A stretch of DNA of 35,870 bases. It comes from Pirellulales bacterium. GTDB taxonomy: Bacteria; Planctomycetota; Planctomycetia; Pirellulales; JAICIG01. The translations under genes were made by a program, and so were the position numbers. The notes beneath the pieces were generated by a model, which worked only from the letters and a program-made list of their open reading frames with translations, was not told where the DNA came from and searched no databases. The stretch lies in NCBI GenBank assembly GCA_025924495.1, contig JAICIG010000014.1, forward strand, positions 1-35,870, read 5' to 3'. Positions 1 to 10,323 of the stretch are shown here, in pieces; within the stretch, counting starts at the first letter, position 1; every line of letters begins with the position of its first letter.

Positions 1-664
1 CGAAGGAATGACTTGGGAGCGATCGCCCGTTGAAAAGAACGATCGCAACTTCCCGCCGCGACGACGACCGAGACGAATCCAATTCAGCAACGAGCTCCAA
101 AGGATCGACGACTAAGTCAACAGGCAGTAACGCCAAGCGCTATCCTTACGCAAATCGCCCGATGGAAACCGCACTCGCTTGACAAACTCTTTCAGGAAGG
201 GTCCGGCGCACCCCATGACGAAACTGCACGAACGCAATTGGTCGGATTTATTCGCTGAAGGTGAAATTCCTGATCATCGCTGGCTTTTGGCGATTAGCGG
301 TTCGATCTGGCGCATAAATACGAAGGCCGTGCCTGGGAAAACAACGAGCATCGAGAGGCAATCTGCCCGGGATGGCAGCGTATTCCATCACCGAAGGAGA
401 ACCCGTAGGCAGCCGGTCCCGAGCGCTCGCCCGAATACATCAACCCTGACGGCCCCAATGCCGACAGGATGTCACGTTTGATCGGGAAAGAAGTTTGCGG
501 GAACCCACTGGCCTGAATGTCGCTGCAAAAATGGCCCACTAGGTGTTACCGAAACTGTTACCAGAATGCCGTTTTGTCCGCATTTGTGCGGGTGGGATTA
601 CTGTGAAAAAACCCGAGGAAAACGCACAATTGCAGCTCAACTGCAGATCAAGCGAACCGTTTTT
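1..664. other. No supported gene; possible end of an integrated element
   Basis: No reading frame here resembles a known protein. One plus-strand frame is open from base 2 to a stop at 113-115 and could be the tail of a gene starting outside the window, but its short basic sequence is not recognisable. Around 541-563 the heptamer TGTTACC occurs twice 13 bp apart, and a 5-bp hairpin (CCGCA-TTTG-TGCGG) lies at 578-591. Because a tRNA 3' fragment follows, this stretch may be the inner edge of an integrated element (inference). Confidence 0.4.
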
Positions 665-711
665 TGTGACTCTTAATCAGAGGGTTCTGGGTTCGAGTCC
701 CAGGGGGGGCA
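665..711 (+). tRNA. tRNA-Lys(CTT) 3' half, truncated (probable att site)
   Basis: From the anticodon arm to the discriminator base this matches a tRNA. The anticodon loop CTCTTAA is at 670-676 with anticodon CTT (Lys). The 3' anticodon stem TCAGA is at 677-681, the variable loop GGGTT at 682-686, and the T arm CTGGG/TTCGAGT/CCCAG at 687-703. The acceptor strand GGGGGGC is at 704-710 and the discriminator A at 711. No CCA is encoded. The 5' anticodon strand (665-669, TGTGA) has one mismatch, and no D arm or complementary 5' acceptor strand (GCCCCCC) is present upstream, so it cannot fold into a full tRNA. Such 3' fragments are what tyrosine-recombinase integration into a tRNA gene leaves at the distal junction. 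Confidence 0.82.
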
Positions 712-718
712 CTCCAGG

Positions 719-749
719 AAGCCGTGACTGTGCTAGCAGTTACGGCTTT
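719..749 (+). terminator. Hairpin terminator behind the tRNA-Lys fragment
   Basis: A 12-bp stem (719-730 with 737-748, one G-U pair) closes a 6-base loop, followed by TTTCGGCGTTTT. It begins 8 bases after the tRNA 3' end, where a native tRNA terminator would lie. This supports the fragment still sitting in front of its original downstream flank. The T tract is interrupted, so terminator strength is uncertain. Confidence 0.6.
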
Positions 750-1021
750 CGGCGTTTTCGGTCGTCGGCCGAATTCTTGGCCTGCTATTACAGCAAAACG
801 GTTAGGCCGAGTGCAGCTCATCCTCGATCGTTCTCTGTGCCCCGCATCACCCCCTTCTCTTGCCACAAACCTCGCAGGCCTTATACTTTGCGTGCCGTGT
901 CGTCGGCTTGGTCCCTCCCGCGGAGAGGAGCACGCCGTTAGAGGTTTGATCCGGGCGTCCTTTGTATCGATGCCAACTTCGGCGACAGACGGCGGATGAT
1001 TGAGATGAGACCTGGAGCATC

Positions 1022-3223
1022 ATGCTGAAAGTCAAGCTGCCTGACGGGAGCGTTCGCGAATATTCCGAGTCGGTCCGGGTGATTGACATCGCCCAAGAGA
1101 TCGGCCCGCGGCTGGCCAAAGCAACGGTGGCCGCCATCGTCGATGGACGTACGGTCGGAATCGACTACCAATTGCCGAGCGGCGGCGAAATCTCGTTGCG
1201 GCTGTTGACCAAGAAAGATCCCGAAGCCTTGGGCGTCATGCGACACTCGTGCGCGCATGTCATGGCCCGGGCGGTGATGCGGTTGTTCAAAGGCGCCGAG
1301 CTGGCCTTTGGGCCGACGATCGACCATGGCTTTTATTACGACATCGGCGGGCTGGACCGTTCGCTGAGCGAGTCGGATTTTCCCGCGATCGAAGCCGAGA
1401 TGGCCAAGATCGTCAAGGCCGACGAGCCGTTCGAGCGTCTTGTCGAACCTCGCGACAAAGCAGTTGCCATCTGCCGCGACTTGGATCAGCCGCTCAAGGT
1501 CGAGCACATCCAAACCGGCCTGGCCGATCAATCGACGTTGTCGTTCTACCGACAGGGGGAATTCATCGATTTGTGCCGCGGGCCTCACGTGCCTAGCGCC
1601 GGTTACATCGGCGACTTCAAGCTGCTTTCGGTGGCGGGAGCTTACTGGAAGGGGGATGCTTCGCGGCAACAGTTGCAGCGGTTGTACGGCACCGCCTGGT
1701 TTAGCAAGCAAGAGTTGGAAGATTATTTGCGAACGGTCGAGGAAGCCAAGCGTCGCGATCACCGCGTCCTCGGCCGCCAGTTGGAATTGTTCGCCACTAG
1801 CAATTTAGTGGGCCCAGGCTTAATTCTGTGGCTGCCGAAAGGAGCGATCGTTCGGGGATTGTTGGAGGCGTTCGTTCGCGAAGAGTTATTCAAACGTGGT
1901 TATGAGCCGGTTTATACGCCGAACATCGGCCGCGTGGAAATGTACGAGACGAGCGGCCATTTTCCCTATTATCGCGATTCGCAGTTCATGCCTATCTTCG
2001 GCCACGATGCGGGCCAGGTGATCGACTTCCTGATCCGAAAGCTCGACCAGGGCGATAAGTCGACCGAGCACGATCTGACGCCCGAAGGCGAGGCGAAGTT
2101 AATTGAAGCGGCGCGTCTGGCAGGTTTCGACGCGAGCTACAATCCGGCCGATCCTGTGGAGACGAAGCTCGCGGCGCTAAAGACTTGGAGTCGGCAGCAG
2201 GAGCGATACTTGCTCAAGCCGATGAACTGCCCGCATCACATCATGATCTACAAGTCGAAGCCGCGCAGCTACCGCGATTTGCCAGTGCGGCTGGCGGAAT
2301 TCGGCACCGTTTATCGCTACGAGCAATCGGGCGAATTGGGCGGCATGACGCGCGTCCGTGGTTTCACCCAGGACGACGCGCACTTGTTCTGCACAGAAGA
2401 CCAGGTGGCCGACGAATTCCGCGGCTGTCTGGAAATGACTCAACACGTTCTCACCGTGCTCGGCTTGACGAACTACCGCGTGCGGCTAGGTTTTCGCGAT
2501 CCGAACAGCGACAAATATGTGGGCAGCGATGAAAGCTGGAGCCGGGCGGAAAAGTCGCTCGAAGAAGTCTGCCGCAGCATGAACTTGCCGCAGATGGATA
2601 TCGAGCGCGGCGAGGCCGCGTTCTATGGCCCCAAGGCGGATTTCGTGGTGGCCGACTGCTTGGGCCGCGAGTGGCAATTGGGCACCGTGCAACTCGATTA
2701 CAATCTGCCCAGCGCCGACCGCTTCGGCTTAGAATATATCGGCGCCGATAATACGCCTCACCGTCCGGTGATGATCCATCGGGCTCCGCTGGGCTCGCTG
2801 GAGCGGTTTATCGGCGTGCTGATCGAGCACTTCGCCGGCGCCTTTCCGTTGTGGCTAGCGCCTGAACAGGTGCGCGTGCTCATTGTCAGCGAAAAGTCGG
2901 AGCAATACGCCCGCGGCGTCGAGGCTCAATTAAAGGCGTCCGGTTTCCGAGTAACGGGCGATTATCGCTCGGAGAAGCTCGGGGCGAAAATCCGCGATGC
3001 GCAGTTGAAGCTCGTGCCGTACATGTTTGTAATCGGCGAGAAGGATATGGCGAACGGAACAGTTTCGGTTCGCGACCGGATCGAAGGGGACTTGGGCGCC
3101 ATGCCGCTCGCCACGGCGATCGCCAAGCTGCAAGCGGAGGTGGAGGCCAAGACGATCCGTCAATCGGCTCCGCCGCCAAATGCCGGCCTGGCGGCTGGCG
3201 GCAGCCAGGCGAACGAATACTGA
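1022..3223 (+). CDS. thrS: Threonine--tRNA ligase with a central insertion
   Basis: Cytoplasmic class II synthetase that charges tRNA-Thr. Order of domains: TGS domain at about residues 1-62; editing (SAD) domain with its HxxxH pair at H75/H79 and the CRGPH motif at C185-H189; catalytic core at about 250-610 with KPMNCPHH near 399-406, the motif 2 region [12 protein letters not shown] near 431-442 and DDAH near 451-454; motif 3 ([11 protein letters not shown]) further on; then the anticodon-binding domain. C403 and H454 correspond to the zinc ligands known from E. coli ThrRS. The protein has 733 residues against about 640 in the family. Most of the excess is an acidic/helical insertion of roughly 65-70 residues at about 322-396, plus a low-complexity tail of about 25 residues. 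PHH replaces the usual PGH in the zinc-ligand motif. The start is ATG with GGAG about 7 bases upstream. infC follows 160 bp downstream. Confidence 0.97.
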   Translation: MLKVKLPDGSVREYSESVRVIDIAQEIGPRLAKATVAAIVDGRTVGIDYQLPSGGEISLRLLTKKDPEALGVMRHSCAHVMARAVMRLFKGAELAFGPTIDHGFYYDIGGLDRSLSESDFPAIEAEMAKIVKADEPFERLVEPRDKAVAICRDLDQPLKVEHIQTGLADQSTLSFYRQGEFIDLCRGPHVPSAGYIGDFKLLSVAGAYWKGDASRQQLQRLYGTAWFSKQELEDYLRTVEEAKRRDHRVLGRQLELFATSNLVGPGLILWLPKGAIVRGLLEAFVREELFKRGYEPVYTPNIGRVEMYETSGHFPYYRDSQFMPIFGHDAGQVIDFLIRKLDQGDKSTEHDLTPEGEAKLIEAARLAGFDASYNPADPVETKLAALKTWSRQQERYLLKPMNCPHHIMIYKSKPRSYRDLPVRLAEFGTVYRYEQSGELGGMTRVRGFTQDDAHLFCTEDQVADEFRGCLEMTQHVLTVLGLTNYRVRLGFRDPNSDKYVGSDESWSRAEKSLEEVCRSMNLPQMDIERGEAAFYGPKADFVVADCLGREWQLGTVQLDYNLPSADRFGLEYIGADNTPHRPVMIHRAPLGSLERFIGVLIEHFAGAFPLWLAPEQVRVLIVSEKSEQYARGVEAQLKASGFRVTGDYRSEKLGAKIRDAQLKLVPYMFVIGEKDMANGTVSVRDRIEGDLGAMPLATAIAKLQAEVEAKTIRQSAPPPNAGLAAGGSQANEY

Positions 3224-3376
3224 GCCGGCGAGATTTTGCAGGCCGAGTCCCGCCGGCCTTGCACAGGTAAGGAAAATGATTGACGGGCGGTATGCGGGAT
3301 GCTGATACTGGCGTGTTCCGCAGCGTCACCATTGCAGCGACAGCAGTCTGGGGCTTAACCCGTTACTTAGTTTTTT

Positions 3377-3381
3377 GGAGG
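3377..3381 (+). promoter_or_regulatory. infC Shine-Dalgarno abutting ATG, 9 nt before ATC
   Basis: GGAGG at 3377-3381 follows a T6 run. It directly touches the in-frame ATG at 3382 (spacing 0), which is too close for normal initiation. The in-frame ATC at 3391 lies 9 bases downstream, a normal distance. Initiation factor 3 genes are known for rare AUU/AUC/AUA starts used in autoregulation, so this site may decide the start. Confidence 0.6.
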
Positions 3382-3891
3382 ATGACAGCGATCGAACGGT
3401 CACAGAGGATCAACGAACAGATCCGCATCACACCGGTCCGCGTTATTTCCGCGGAAGGAGAACAACTAGGAATCATGCCCACCGAACAGGCCTTGACCGC
3501 TGCGCGCGAGGCCGATTTGGACTTGGTCGAGGTGGCGCCGAATGAGCGGCCGCCCGTTTGCCGCATCATGGACTTCGGCAAGTTTAAGTACCAGCAAAAG
3601 AAGCGACAGCACAAAACGCACACGCACCAGACGAAGATCAAGGAAATTCGCGTGCGCCCGAAGACGGGCGACCATGACATCGAGGTCAAGGTCAACCATG
3701 CTCGCGAATTCCTGCTGCACAAAGACAAGGTCATCGTTTCGGTCGTCTTTCGCGGCCGCGAGTTGGCTCACATCGAAGAAGGCCAGCGCGTCATCAAGCA
3801 GGTGATTCAAAGCCTGGAGGACGTGGGCAAGGTCGAGGCTGCGCCCAGTCAGCAAGGCAAACGCATCACCGCGGTGCTAGCGCCCAAGTAG
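3382..3891 (+). CDS. infC: Translation initiation factor IF-3
   Basis: IF-3 binds the 30S subunit, prevents premature 50S joining and checks start-codon and initiator-tRNA pairing. The N-terminal domain is recognisable from RINEQIR and GEQLGIM through [24 protein letters not shown] basic linker ([12 protein letters not shown]) follows, then the C-terminal domain from [14 protein letters not shown] to the end. Length, about 165-170 residues, is normal. The frame is open back to 3280, but that extension has no family similarity. The first sensible ATG (3382) touches the ribosome-binding site, so the true start may be ATC at 3391, giving a protein beginning ERSQRINEQ after the initiator Met. The usual downstream partners rpmI and rplT are absent; the next 630 bp holds no recognisable gene. 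Confidence 0.96.
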   Translation: MTAIERSQRINEQIRITPVRVISAEGEQLGIMPTEQALTAAREADLDLVEVAPNERPPVCRIMDFGKFKYQQKKRQHKTHTHQTKIKEIRVRPKTGDHDIEVKVNHAREFLLHKDKVIVSVVFRGRELAHIEEGQRVIKQVIQSLEDVGKVEAAPSQQGKRITAVLAPK

Positions 3892-4521
3892 CGTACGGAC
3901 GCACTAGCGTACCTGACTAAACATCGACGAATGCTGAACGAGCAATCGTTGAGCATTGCTGCGCGCGTCGGATGCGTGGCAAGTCCCGGCGTCGCCTGTT
4001 TCCCCCAGCAGACTGCGCGGTTTTCCTGCGAAACCTTGCGGCGCCTAAGACCGAGCGAAGACTTTTTTTCGCTTTCTGAGGCTTGGCAAGCATCGGCAGT
4101 GATTGGCGGCGGCGCCTCTTGTACCGCCACAGGGTTATTTGCGACCGCCGCAGCCTGATCCCGGAAGTGATCAGTCGGCAAGCAGTGCGGTCTGGGTACG
4201 CGCACAACTGAGGATCATCGGCCGCTAGCCGTCCATATCGCAGTTGCTTGATTCTTCGTACCTCCTCTGATTCGCGGGCCTTTCCAGGCATCGACGCCGG
4301 CCGATTTTACCCAGTTGCAGGCGAAACAGCCGGAATTTGTCAGACAAGACAATGCCCGTTTGAAGAGGTCTGTGCGCAAGGCATCCACTGCAGGATGCTG
4401 GCGCGCCGTTTTGGCATAGTTGTTGCTTTTACCCATTTTCGCTTTGTCCGCCATTTGCTGGAAAGCGAGCGAGGCCAGAGCTTAGGTATTTCAGGGCGTA
4501 AATCACAGAAGGAGATGAGTC
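3892..4521. other. 630-bp gap with no recognisable gene
   Basis: Open frames on both strands are short, arginine/alanine/serine-rich and resemble no family. No L35 or L20 ribosomal protein sequence is present in any frame I could read. A small hairpin with a T-rich loop (AGCGAA...TTCGCT) lies near 4053-4075, without a terminator-like T tract after it. The last bases carry the ribosome-binding site of the next gene. Confidence 0.6.
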
Positions 4522-5424
4522 ATGCGAAATTGGTTGATCGCTTCGGCAGTATTGTCTTTGGGCCTCGTCGGCCCAGCATGGTCGGTCTATGGCGCCGATA
4601 CGAAGGTGAAGAAAACCGAAAGCGACGCGGTGCTGCGCGCGAAGGATATTGTGGGCATGAACGTGCGCAACGCGCAAGGCGAGAAACTCGGCGACGTCAA
4701 AGATTTGATGGTCGATTTCGAGCACCCTGCCCGCATTCGCTACGCGGCGCTCGACTACGGCGGATTCTTGGGCATTGGCGACAAGTTGTTCGCGGTGCCG
4801 TGGCAATCCATGAAGCTGCGACATGACGCTGACAACAATCAGCGGATGTTCCTGGAACTGGATGCCGACAAAGACAGCCTGAAGAATGCTCCGGGCTTCG
4901 ACAAAGATCACTGGCCAAATTTCGCCGATAATCACTGGGCTGACGAGGTGCACAAGCACTATCGCGTGCACGCGGAAAATGCGAACGTTGACGTCGATGT
5001 GAAGAAGGCGCCCGCCAGGAGCGACAAGAACGTCGCCACGGCTCTGCTGCGTCGCGTCAGCAAGATCCAGGGCATTGAGGTCAAGAACGAGGAAAACCAG
5101 AAAATCGGCAAGGTCGAAGATCTGGTCATGAATGCGAACAACGGTTCGGTTCGCTATGTCGCCCTCTCGTTCGGCGGCTTCCTGGGCATTGGCGACAAGT
5201 TGTTTGCCGTGCCGTGGGACGCTGTCCGTCTCGAGTACGACGCCAAAGACAAGAAGGATTGTCTGATTTTCGACGTGACCAAAGAGTCGCTCTCGAATGC
5301 GCCGGGCTTCGATAAGGATCACTGGCCGAATTTTGCCGATCCGAAGTGGAGCGCCGAGGTCGAGAAGCATTACCAGCCGAATATCGACAAGGCCGCGTCG
5401 CGCGCTAAGCAACGTCGCGGCTAA
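4522..5424 (+). CDS. Exported protein with two PRC-barrel repeats
   Basis: A 300-residue protein with a signal peptide (residues 1 to about 25, cleavage near VYGA) and two PRC-barrel-like units. Unit 1 spans about 40-150 and unit 2 about 178-287. Each contains GGFLGIGDKLFAVPW (from about 80 and 218) and a tail motif GFDKDHWPNFAD (125-136 and 262-273), so the units are offset by 137-138 residues. The DNA of these motifs is also nearly identical, indicating an internal duplication. A charged linker (about 150-177) separates them, and the C-terminus is basic. PRC-barrels are small beta-barrels found in RimM, the photosynthetic reaction centre H subunit and many envelope or stress proteins; the role here is unknown. 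Start: ATG with AAGGAG 8 bases upstream. A strong terminator follows, suggesting a single-gene transcript. Confidence 0.85.
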   Translation: MRNWLIASAVLSLGLVGPAWSVYGADTKVKKTESDAVLRAKDIVGMNVRNAQGEKLGDVKDLMVDFEHPARIRYAALDYGGFLGIGDKLFAVPWQSMKLRHDADNNQRMFLELDADKDSLKNAPGFDKDHWPNFADNHWADEVHKHYRVHAENANVDVDVKKAPARSDKNVATALLRRVSKIQGIEVKNEENQKIGKVEDLVMNANNGSVRYVALSFGGFLGIGDKLFAVPWDAVRLEYDAKDKKDCLIFDVTKESLSNAPGFDKDHWPNFADPKWSAEVEKHYQPNIDKAASRAKQRRG

Positions 5425-5447
5425 GTAGTCCAGGAGGGACGCCCTGT

Positions 5448-5507
5448 CGGCGCCCGCCGGTGCGGAGGACCTAGCGTCCGATCCAGCCGAGCGGGCGCCG
5501 ATTTTTT
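5448..5507 (+). terminator. Rho-independent terminator of the PRC-barrel gene
   Basis: A perfect 10-bp GC stem (CGGCGCCCGC at 5448-5457 with its complement at 5491-5500) is followed by A and six T (5502-5507). The 33-base loop contains a second small hairpin (GGAC...GTCC). It begins 23 bases after the stop codon. Confidence 0.85.
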
Positions 5508-5625
5508 ATGCGCGCACATCGGGCTCCGATAGATCAAGCGCAGAGGGGAAGCCGGCTGTAAACGCTGACGGCTGGGTCGGCAGTCGTCCGCGCCACGCAA
5601 CGTTTCCTGCTCTCTGCAGGCTTGC

Positions 5626-7065
<1,440 letters not shown>

Positions 7066-7071
7066 GACGGC

Positions 7072-10000
7072 CTATTCCTTGGTGATCGTTTCATCCAAAT
7101 TTAAAATCACCCGCGCCACCATCGTCCAGGCGGCGAGTTGGGTGGGAGTGGCGCCGGCAGGCAGTTGCGGCGGTCGCTCCGGCTTGCTGTAAGCGACGGT
7201 TTGCGGATTCGTCCAGCCTTCGGCGAAGTGTTTGGCTTCGCGCGCTAGCAGATCGAGCAGCTCCTTTCGCTCGGCATCGTCCGGCGAGCGTGCCAGGCAG
7301 CGACGAAAGGCGTATGTGACGCGCGACTGGTCGTCGGCGCCTCCTTCTCGCAGCGTGCGCAACGCCAGGGCCTGGGCGCATTCCACGAACAACGGTTCGT
7401 TGAGCGTCACCAGGGCCTGCAGCGGCGTGTTGGATCGGGCCCGACGCACGCAGGAGAAGTCGCCATTGGGGGCGTCGAAGGTTTGCAAAGCCGGGTAGGG
7501 AACGGAGCGGTAGCGGAACGTATAGAGGGCGCGTCGATAGCGGTCTTCGCCTTTGGCTTCTTGCCAAACCTTCGGCCCGTAACTCACCGGCGGCAGAAAC
7601 AAGAAGTCGGGCGCCGGCGGAAACAAGCTCGGTCCGCCCAACTTGGGCGACAACAGGCCGCTGGCGGCCAGCGCCGTGTCTCGCACCACTTCCGCCTCGA
7701 CGCGGAACCGCGGGCCGCGCGCCAGCAAGCGATTATAAGGATCGCGCGCCGATTGCTCGGGCGTCAGGCGAGATGCCTGGCGGTAGGTCGCGGACGTTGC
7801 GATCAATCGATGCAACGTTTTCAAGCTCCAGCCGCGATCCATGAATTCGACCGCGAGCCAGTCGAGCAACTCGGGATGCGACGGCGCCTCGCTTTGCACG
7901 CCGAGATCTTCGCTGGTGCTGACAAGCCCGATGCCAAAGTAGGCCTGCCAGACTCGATTCACGATCGACCGCGCTGTGGTCGGCGAACGGCGATCGACCA
8001 GCCAGCGTGCGAAGGTCAAACGATTCAGTTCGGCGCCTTCCGGCAATGGATGCAGGAAGGAAGGCACCCCCGGCTCGACGGCCCGGCCCGGCTTGAGGAA
8101 ATCGCCTCGCTGCAAAACATGAGTTTCGCGCGGTATCTCACGGGCCTGCAGCACCAACTGCGAAGACCCTTCGGGGTGGCCGCGCCAAAGGCCCTCGATC
8201 GCCGCGTTCTCCGCTTGCCACTCGGGCGCGGTCGTGCGCCAGTAAGAGAAGACTACGGCGGTTTGTGCCGGAGTTCGCTGCTCGCGAGGAATCGCGATTA
8301 TTTCGCGCACGGCGGCGGGCAGCGGATCGGCGACGCAATCGGCGCGCGAGGCGACTGACAGCCGAAAGCGGCCTAAATTGTTGTTCTGATTGTCGTCGCT
8401 GTTCCACCCGCCATGGAACTGCTTGAGGTACAAGTTCAACACGGTTCCGCCATCGTTCGAGATCGGCGTCTCGGCCGCGAACACTGCCTTGCGCGGCTGA
8501 TTGCGTCGCCCCGGCCCAGCGTTGATGCCCCACGCCGTTTCGTCTTTGCCATCCGTGGCGAAGACGGCCGGGCCCGTTACTCGCGGCTTGCCGCTGCGAT
8601 CGTCGAACGCCGCTTCCAGCGGAGTTTCCGGCAGTTCGATGTCGGAAGTCGCCTTGACCAGCTTGACTTTCGTCGGCTTATCCGGCTGCGCGGCCGGCGC
8701 GGCCTCCACCTCGAACTCCGTCAAGGCACACGTTCCATAGATCGATCGCCCCGGTCCGCCCAGCGGCAGATCGGCGTGGTTCAGCAATTCCAGCCGGAAG
8801 GCTACGATGTTTTGCACGTCGACCTTGGCCGTAAACTTGATGCGGTGCTTCGTCGGCGCGTAACCCTGTGCCAGAATGGAACCATCCTCCAGCGGAAAGT
8901 ATTTCTCGCCGCCGTCGGGAATTCCTTCCGCCGCGAACCGCACCACGGTCCATTCTGGCTGGTCGCCGCGCACGTGCTTTTCCCATTGCGCCATCCGCTC
9001 CTGCCAGTCGGAATGCCGATGCTGCAGGTCGGCTTCGATTTGTTGAATGCGGCGAAAAATTTCGCTGCGGGCCATTTGGTCCTGAGGCGCGTAGATGGCG
9101 ATGTTCGCTTCGTGCGCGTTGTTCAGGAACGCGAACATCCGATAGTACTCTTCCTGCGTCAGCGGATCGTACTTGTGGTTGTGGCACTGCGCGCACTGGA
9201 TCGTCAGCCCGAGCACGCTCTTGCCGACGGCGTCCATGCGATCGAACATGGCTTCCATGCGAAATTGTTCCGGATCGACGCCCCCTTCCTCATTAATCAT
9301 CGAGTTGCGCAAGAAGCCCGTCGCCGCGCGCTCGTTTTGGCCGGCATTGGGCAACAGATCGCCGGCAATTTGCTGAACAACGAACTGATCGTAGGGCAAG
9401 TCGCGGTTCAGCGCGTCGACGACCCAATCGCGATAGGCCCACACTTGGCGCAATTTGTCTTTTTCATAACCGTCGGAATCGGCATAGCGGGCTGCGTCAA
9501 GCCAGTGGCGTCCCCAGCGTTCGCCATAGTGGGGCGACTTCAGCAAGCGGTCGACTTGCTTCTCATACGCATCGGTACTGTCATCGGCCAGGAACGCGTC
9601 AACCTCGGCGATCGTCGGCGGCAAGCCGATCAAGTCGAGACTCAGCCTTCGCAATAGCGTGACTTTGTCCGCTTCAGCCGAAGGCTTTACCCTAGGTTGC
9701 TCTCGCTCCAGTCGGGAGAGTACAAAACGATCGATCGAGTTACGCACCCACGCCATGTCGCCGACGGCAGGCTCAGCCGGACGCTGCGGCGCTTTAAACG
9801 ACCAATGCTTGCGCTTGTCGGCGGCCGCCGCGGCCGAACCATCGTCGGGCCAGGCGGCGCCGTGATCGATCCAGGTTCTGAGCAGTCCAATCTGCTCCGC
9901 CGAGAGTCGCTCGCCCTTAGGCGGCATCATCGAATCGGGGTCGGTGCTAGCGACTCGCAGAATCAAGTCGCTCTTGGCGCTCTCGCCTTTGATGATCGCC

Positions 10001-10221
10001 GGACCATTAAACCCGCCGCGCAGGGCAGGTTCGCGAGCATCGAGCCTCAGCTCCGCTTCCTGCTTCTTCGGCCCGTGGCAGGCGTAACAGTGCTGCTCGA
10101 AGATGGGCCGGATGTCTTTCGCATAGTCAACTGGCCGATCGGCTGCCATTGCCGAATTGGAAAAGGCCAGGAACGCGAACATGACGCAAGGCGTCGGCAG
10201 AAGCTGAGGTAATCTGCGCAT
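7072..10221 (-). CDS. Cytochrome c-like/DUF1549/DUF1553 exported protein
   Basis: A planctomycete-type protein of about 1049 residues. After a signal peptide (cleavage near SAMA-AD) comes a PSCyt1 domain with one heme c motif, CYACH, at about 45-49, then the MMPP segment that probably supplies the axial Met. DUF1549 follows at about 155-370 ([47 protein letters not shown]). A middle part of about 350 residues is beta-rich and ligand-binding-like (discoidin-like guess). DUF1553 lies at about 740-1000 ([48 protein letters not shown]). The open frame extends nine codons upstream to an ATG at 10248; I prefer the internal ATG at 10221 because it gives a clean signal peptide (MRRLPQ...). It lies 6 bp upstream of the DUF1501 gene in one operon. 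The c-type heme suggests electron transfer in the periplasm; the reaction is unknown. Confidence 0.92.
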   Translation of the reverse strand: MRRLPQLLPTPCVMFAFLAFSNSAMAADRPVDYAKDIRPIFEQHCYACHGPKKQEAELRLDAREPALRGGFNGPAIIKGESAKSDLILRVASTDPDSMMPPKGERLSAEQIGLLRTWIDHGAAWPDDGSAAAAADKRKHWSFKAPQRPAEPAVGDMAWVRNSIDRFVLSRLEREQPRVKPSAEADKVTLLRRLSLDLIGLPPTIAEVDAFLADDSTDAYEKQVDRLLKSPHYGERWGRHWLDAARYADSDGYEKDKLRQVWAYRDWVVDALNRDLPYDQFVVQQIAGDLLPNAGQNERAATGFLRNSMINEEGGVDPEQFRMEAMFDRMDAVGKSVLGLTIQCAQCHNHKYDPLTQEEYYRMFAFLNNAHEANIAIYAPQDQMARSEIFRRIQQIEADLQHRHSDWQERMAQWEKHVRGDQPEWTVVRFAAEGIPDGGEKYFPLEDGSILAQGYAPTKHRIKFTAKVDVQNIVAFRLELLNHADLPLGGPGRSIYGTCALTEFEVEAAPAAQPDKPTKVKLVKATSDIELPETPLEAAFDDRSGKPRVTGPAVFATDGKDETAWGINAGPGRRNQPRKAVFAAETPISNDGGTVLNLYLKQFHGGWNSDDNQNNNLGRFRLSVASRADCVADPLPAAVREIIAIPREQRTPAQTAVVFSYWRTTAPEWQAENAAIEGLWRGHPEGSSQLVLQAREIPRETHVLQRGDFLKPGRAVEPGVPSFLHPLPEGAELNRLTFARWLVDRRSPTTARSIVNRVWQAYFGIGLVSTSEDLGVQSEAPSHPELLDWLAVEFMDRGWSLKTLHRLIATSATYRQASRLTPEQSARDPYNRLLARGPRFRVEAEVVRDTALAASGLLSPKLGGPSLFPPAPDFLFLPPVSYGPKVWQEAKGEDRYRRALYTFRYRSVPYPALQTFDAPNGDFSCVRRARSNTPLQALVTLNEPLFVECAQALALRTLREGGADDQSRVTYAFRRCLARSPDDAERKELLDLLAREAKHFAEGWTNPQTVAYSKPERPPQLPAGATPTQLAAWTMVARVILNLDETITKE

Positions 10222-10323
10222 GAGAACAATCCGTCCAACTTGAAACATATAAGTTCCAAGTTAGGCGGCCACAACGGCTGACGCAAGTTTCCCCGAATGG
10301 GCGGGCTGCAAAAAACCGGCATT

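Noticed and set aside
179..481. Plus-strand frame of 100 residues near the left edge
   Set aside because: Arg/Ser/Thr-rich, no ribosome-binding site, no recognisable family, and overlapped by other equally poor frames.
648..866. Minus-strand frame containing PPGTRTQNPLIKS
   Set aside because: This peptide is the well-known artefact of translating a tRNA 3' end antisense; it supports the tRNA fragment instead.
3283..3311. TTGACG followed 17 bp later by TGATAC as an infC promoter
   Set aside because: The -35 is good but the -10 matches the consensus in only two of six bases.
4429..5412. Long minus-strand frame opposite the PRC-barrel gene
   Set aside because: It mirrors the codons of the real gene; the plus strand has signal peptide, repeats, ribosome-binding site and terminator.
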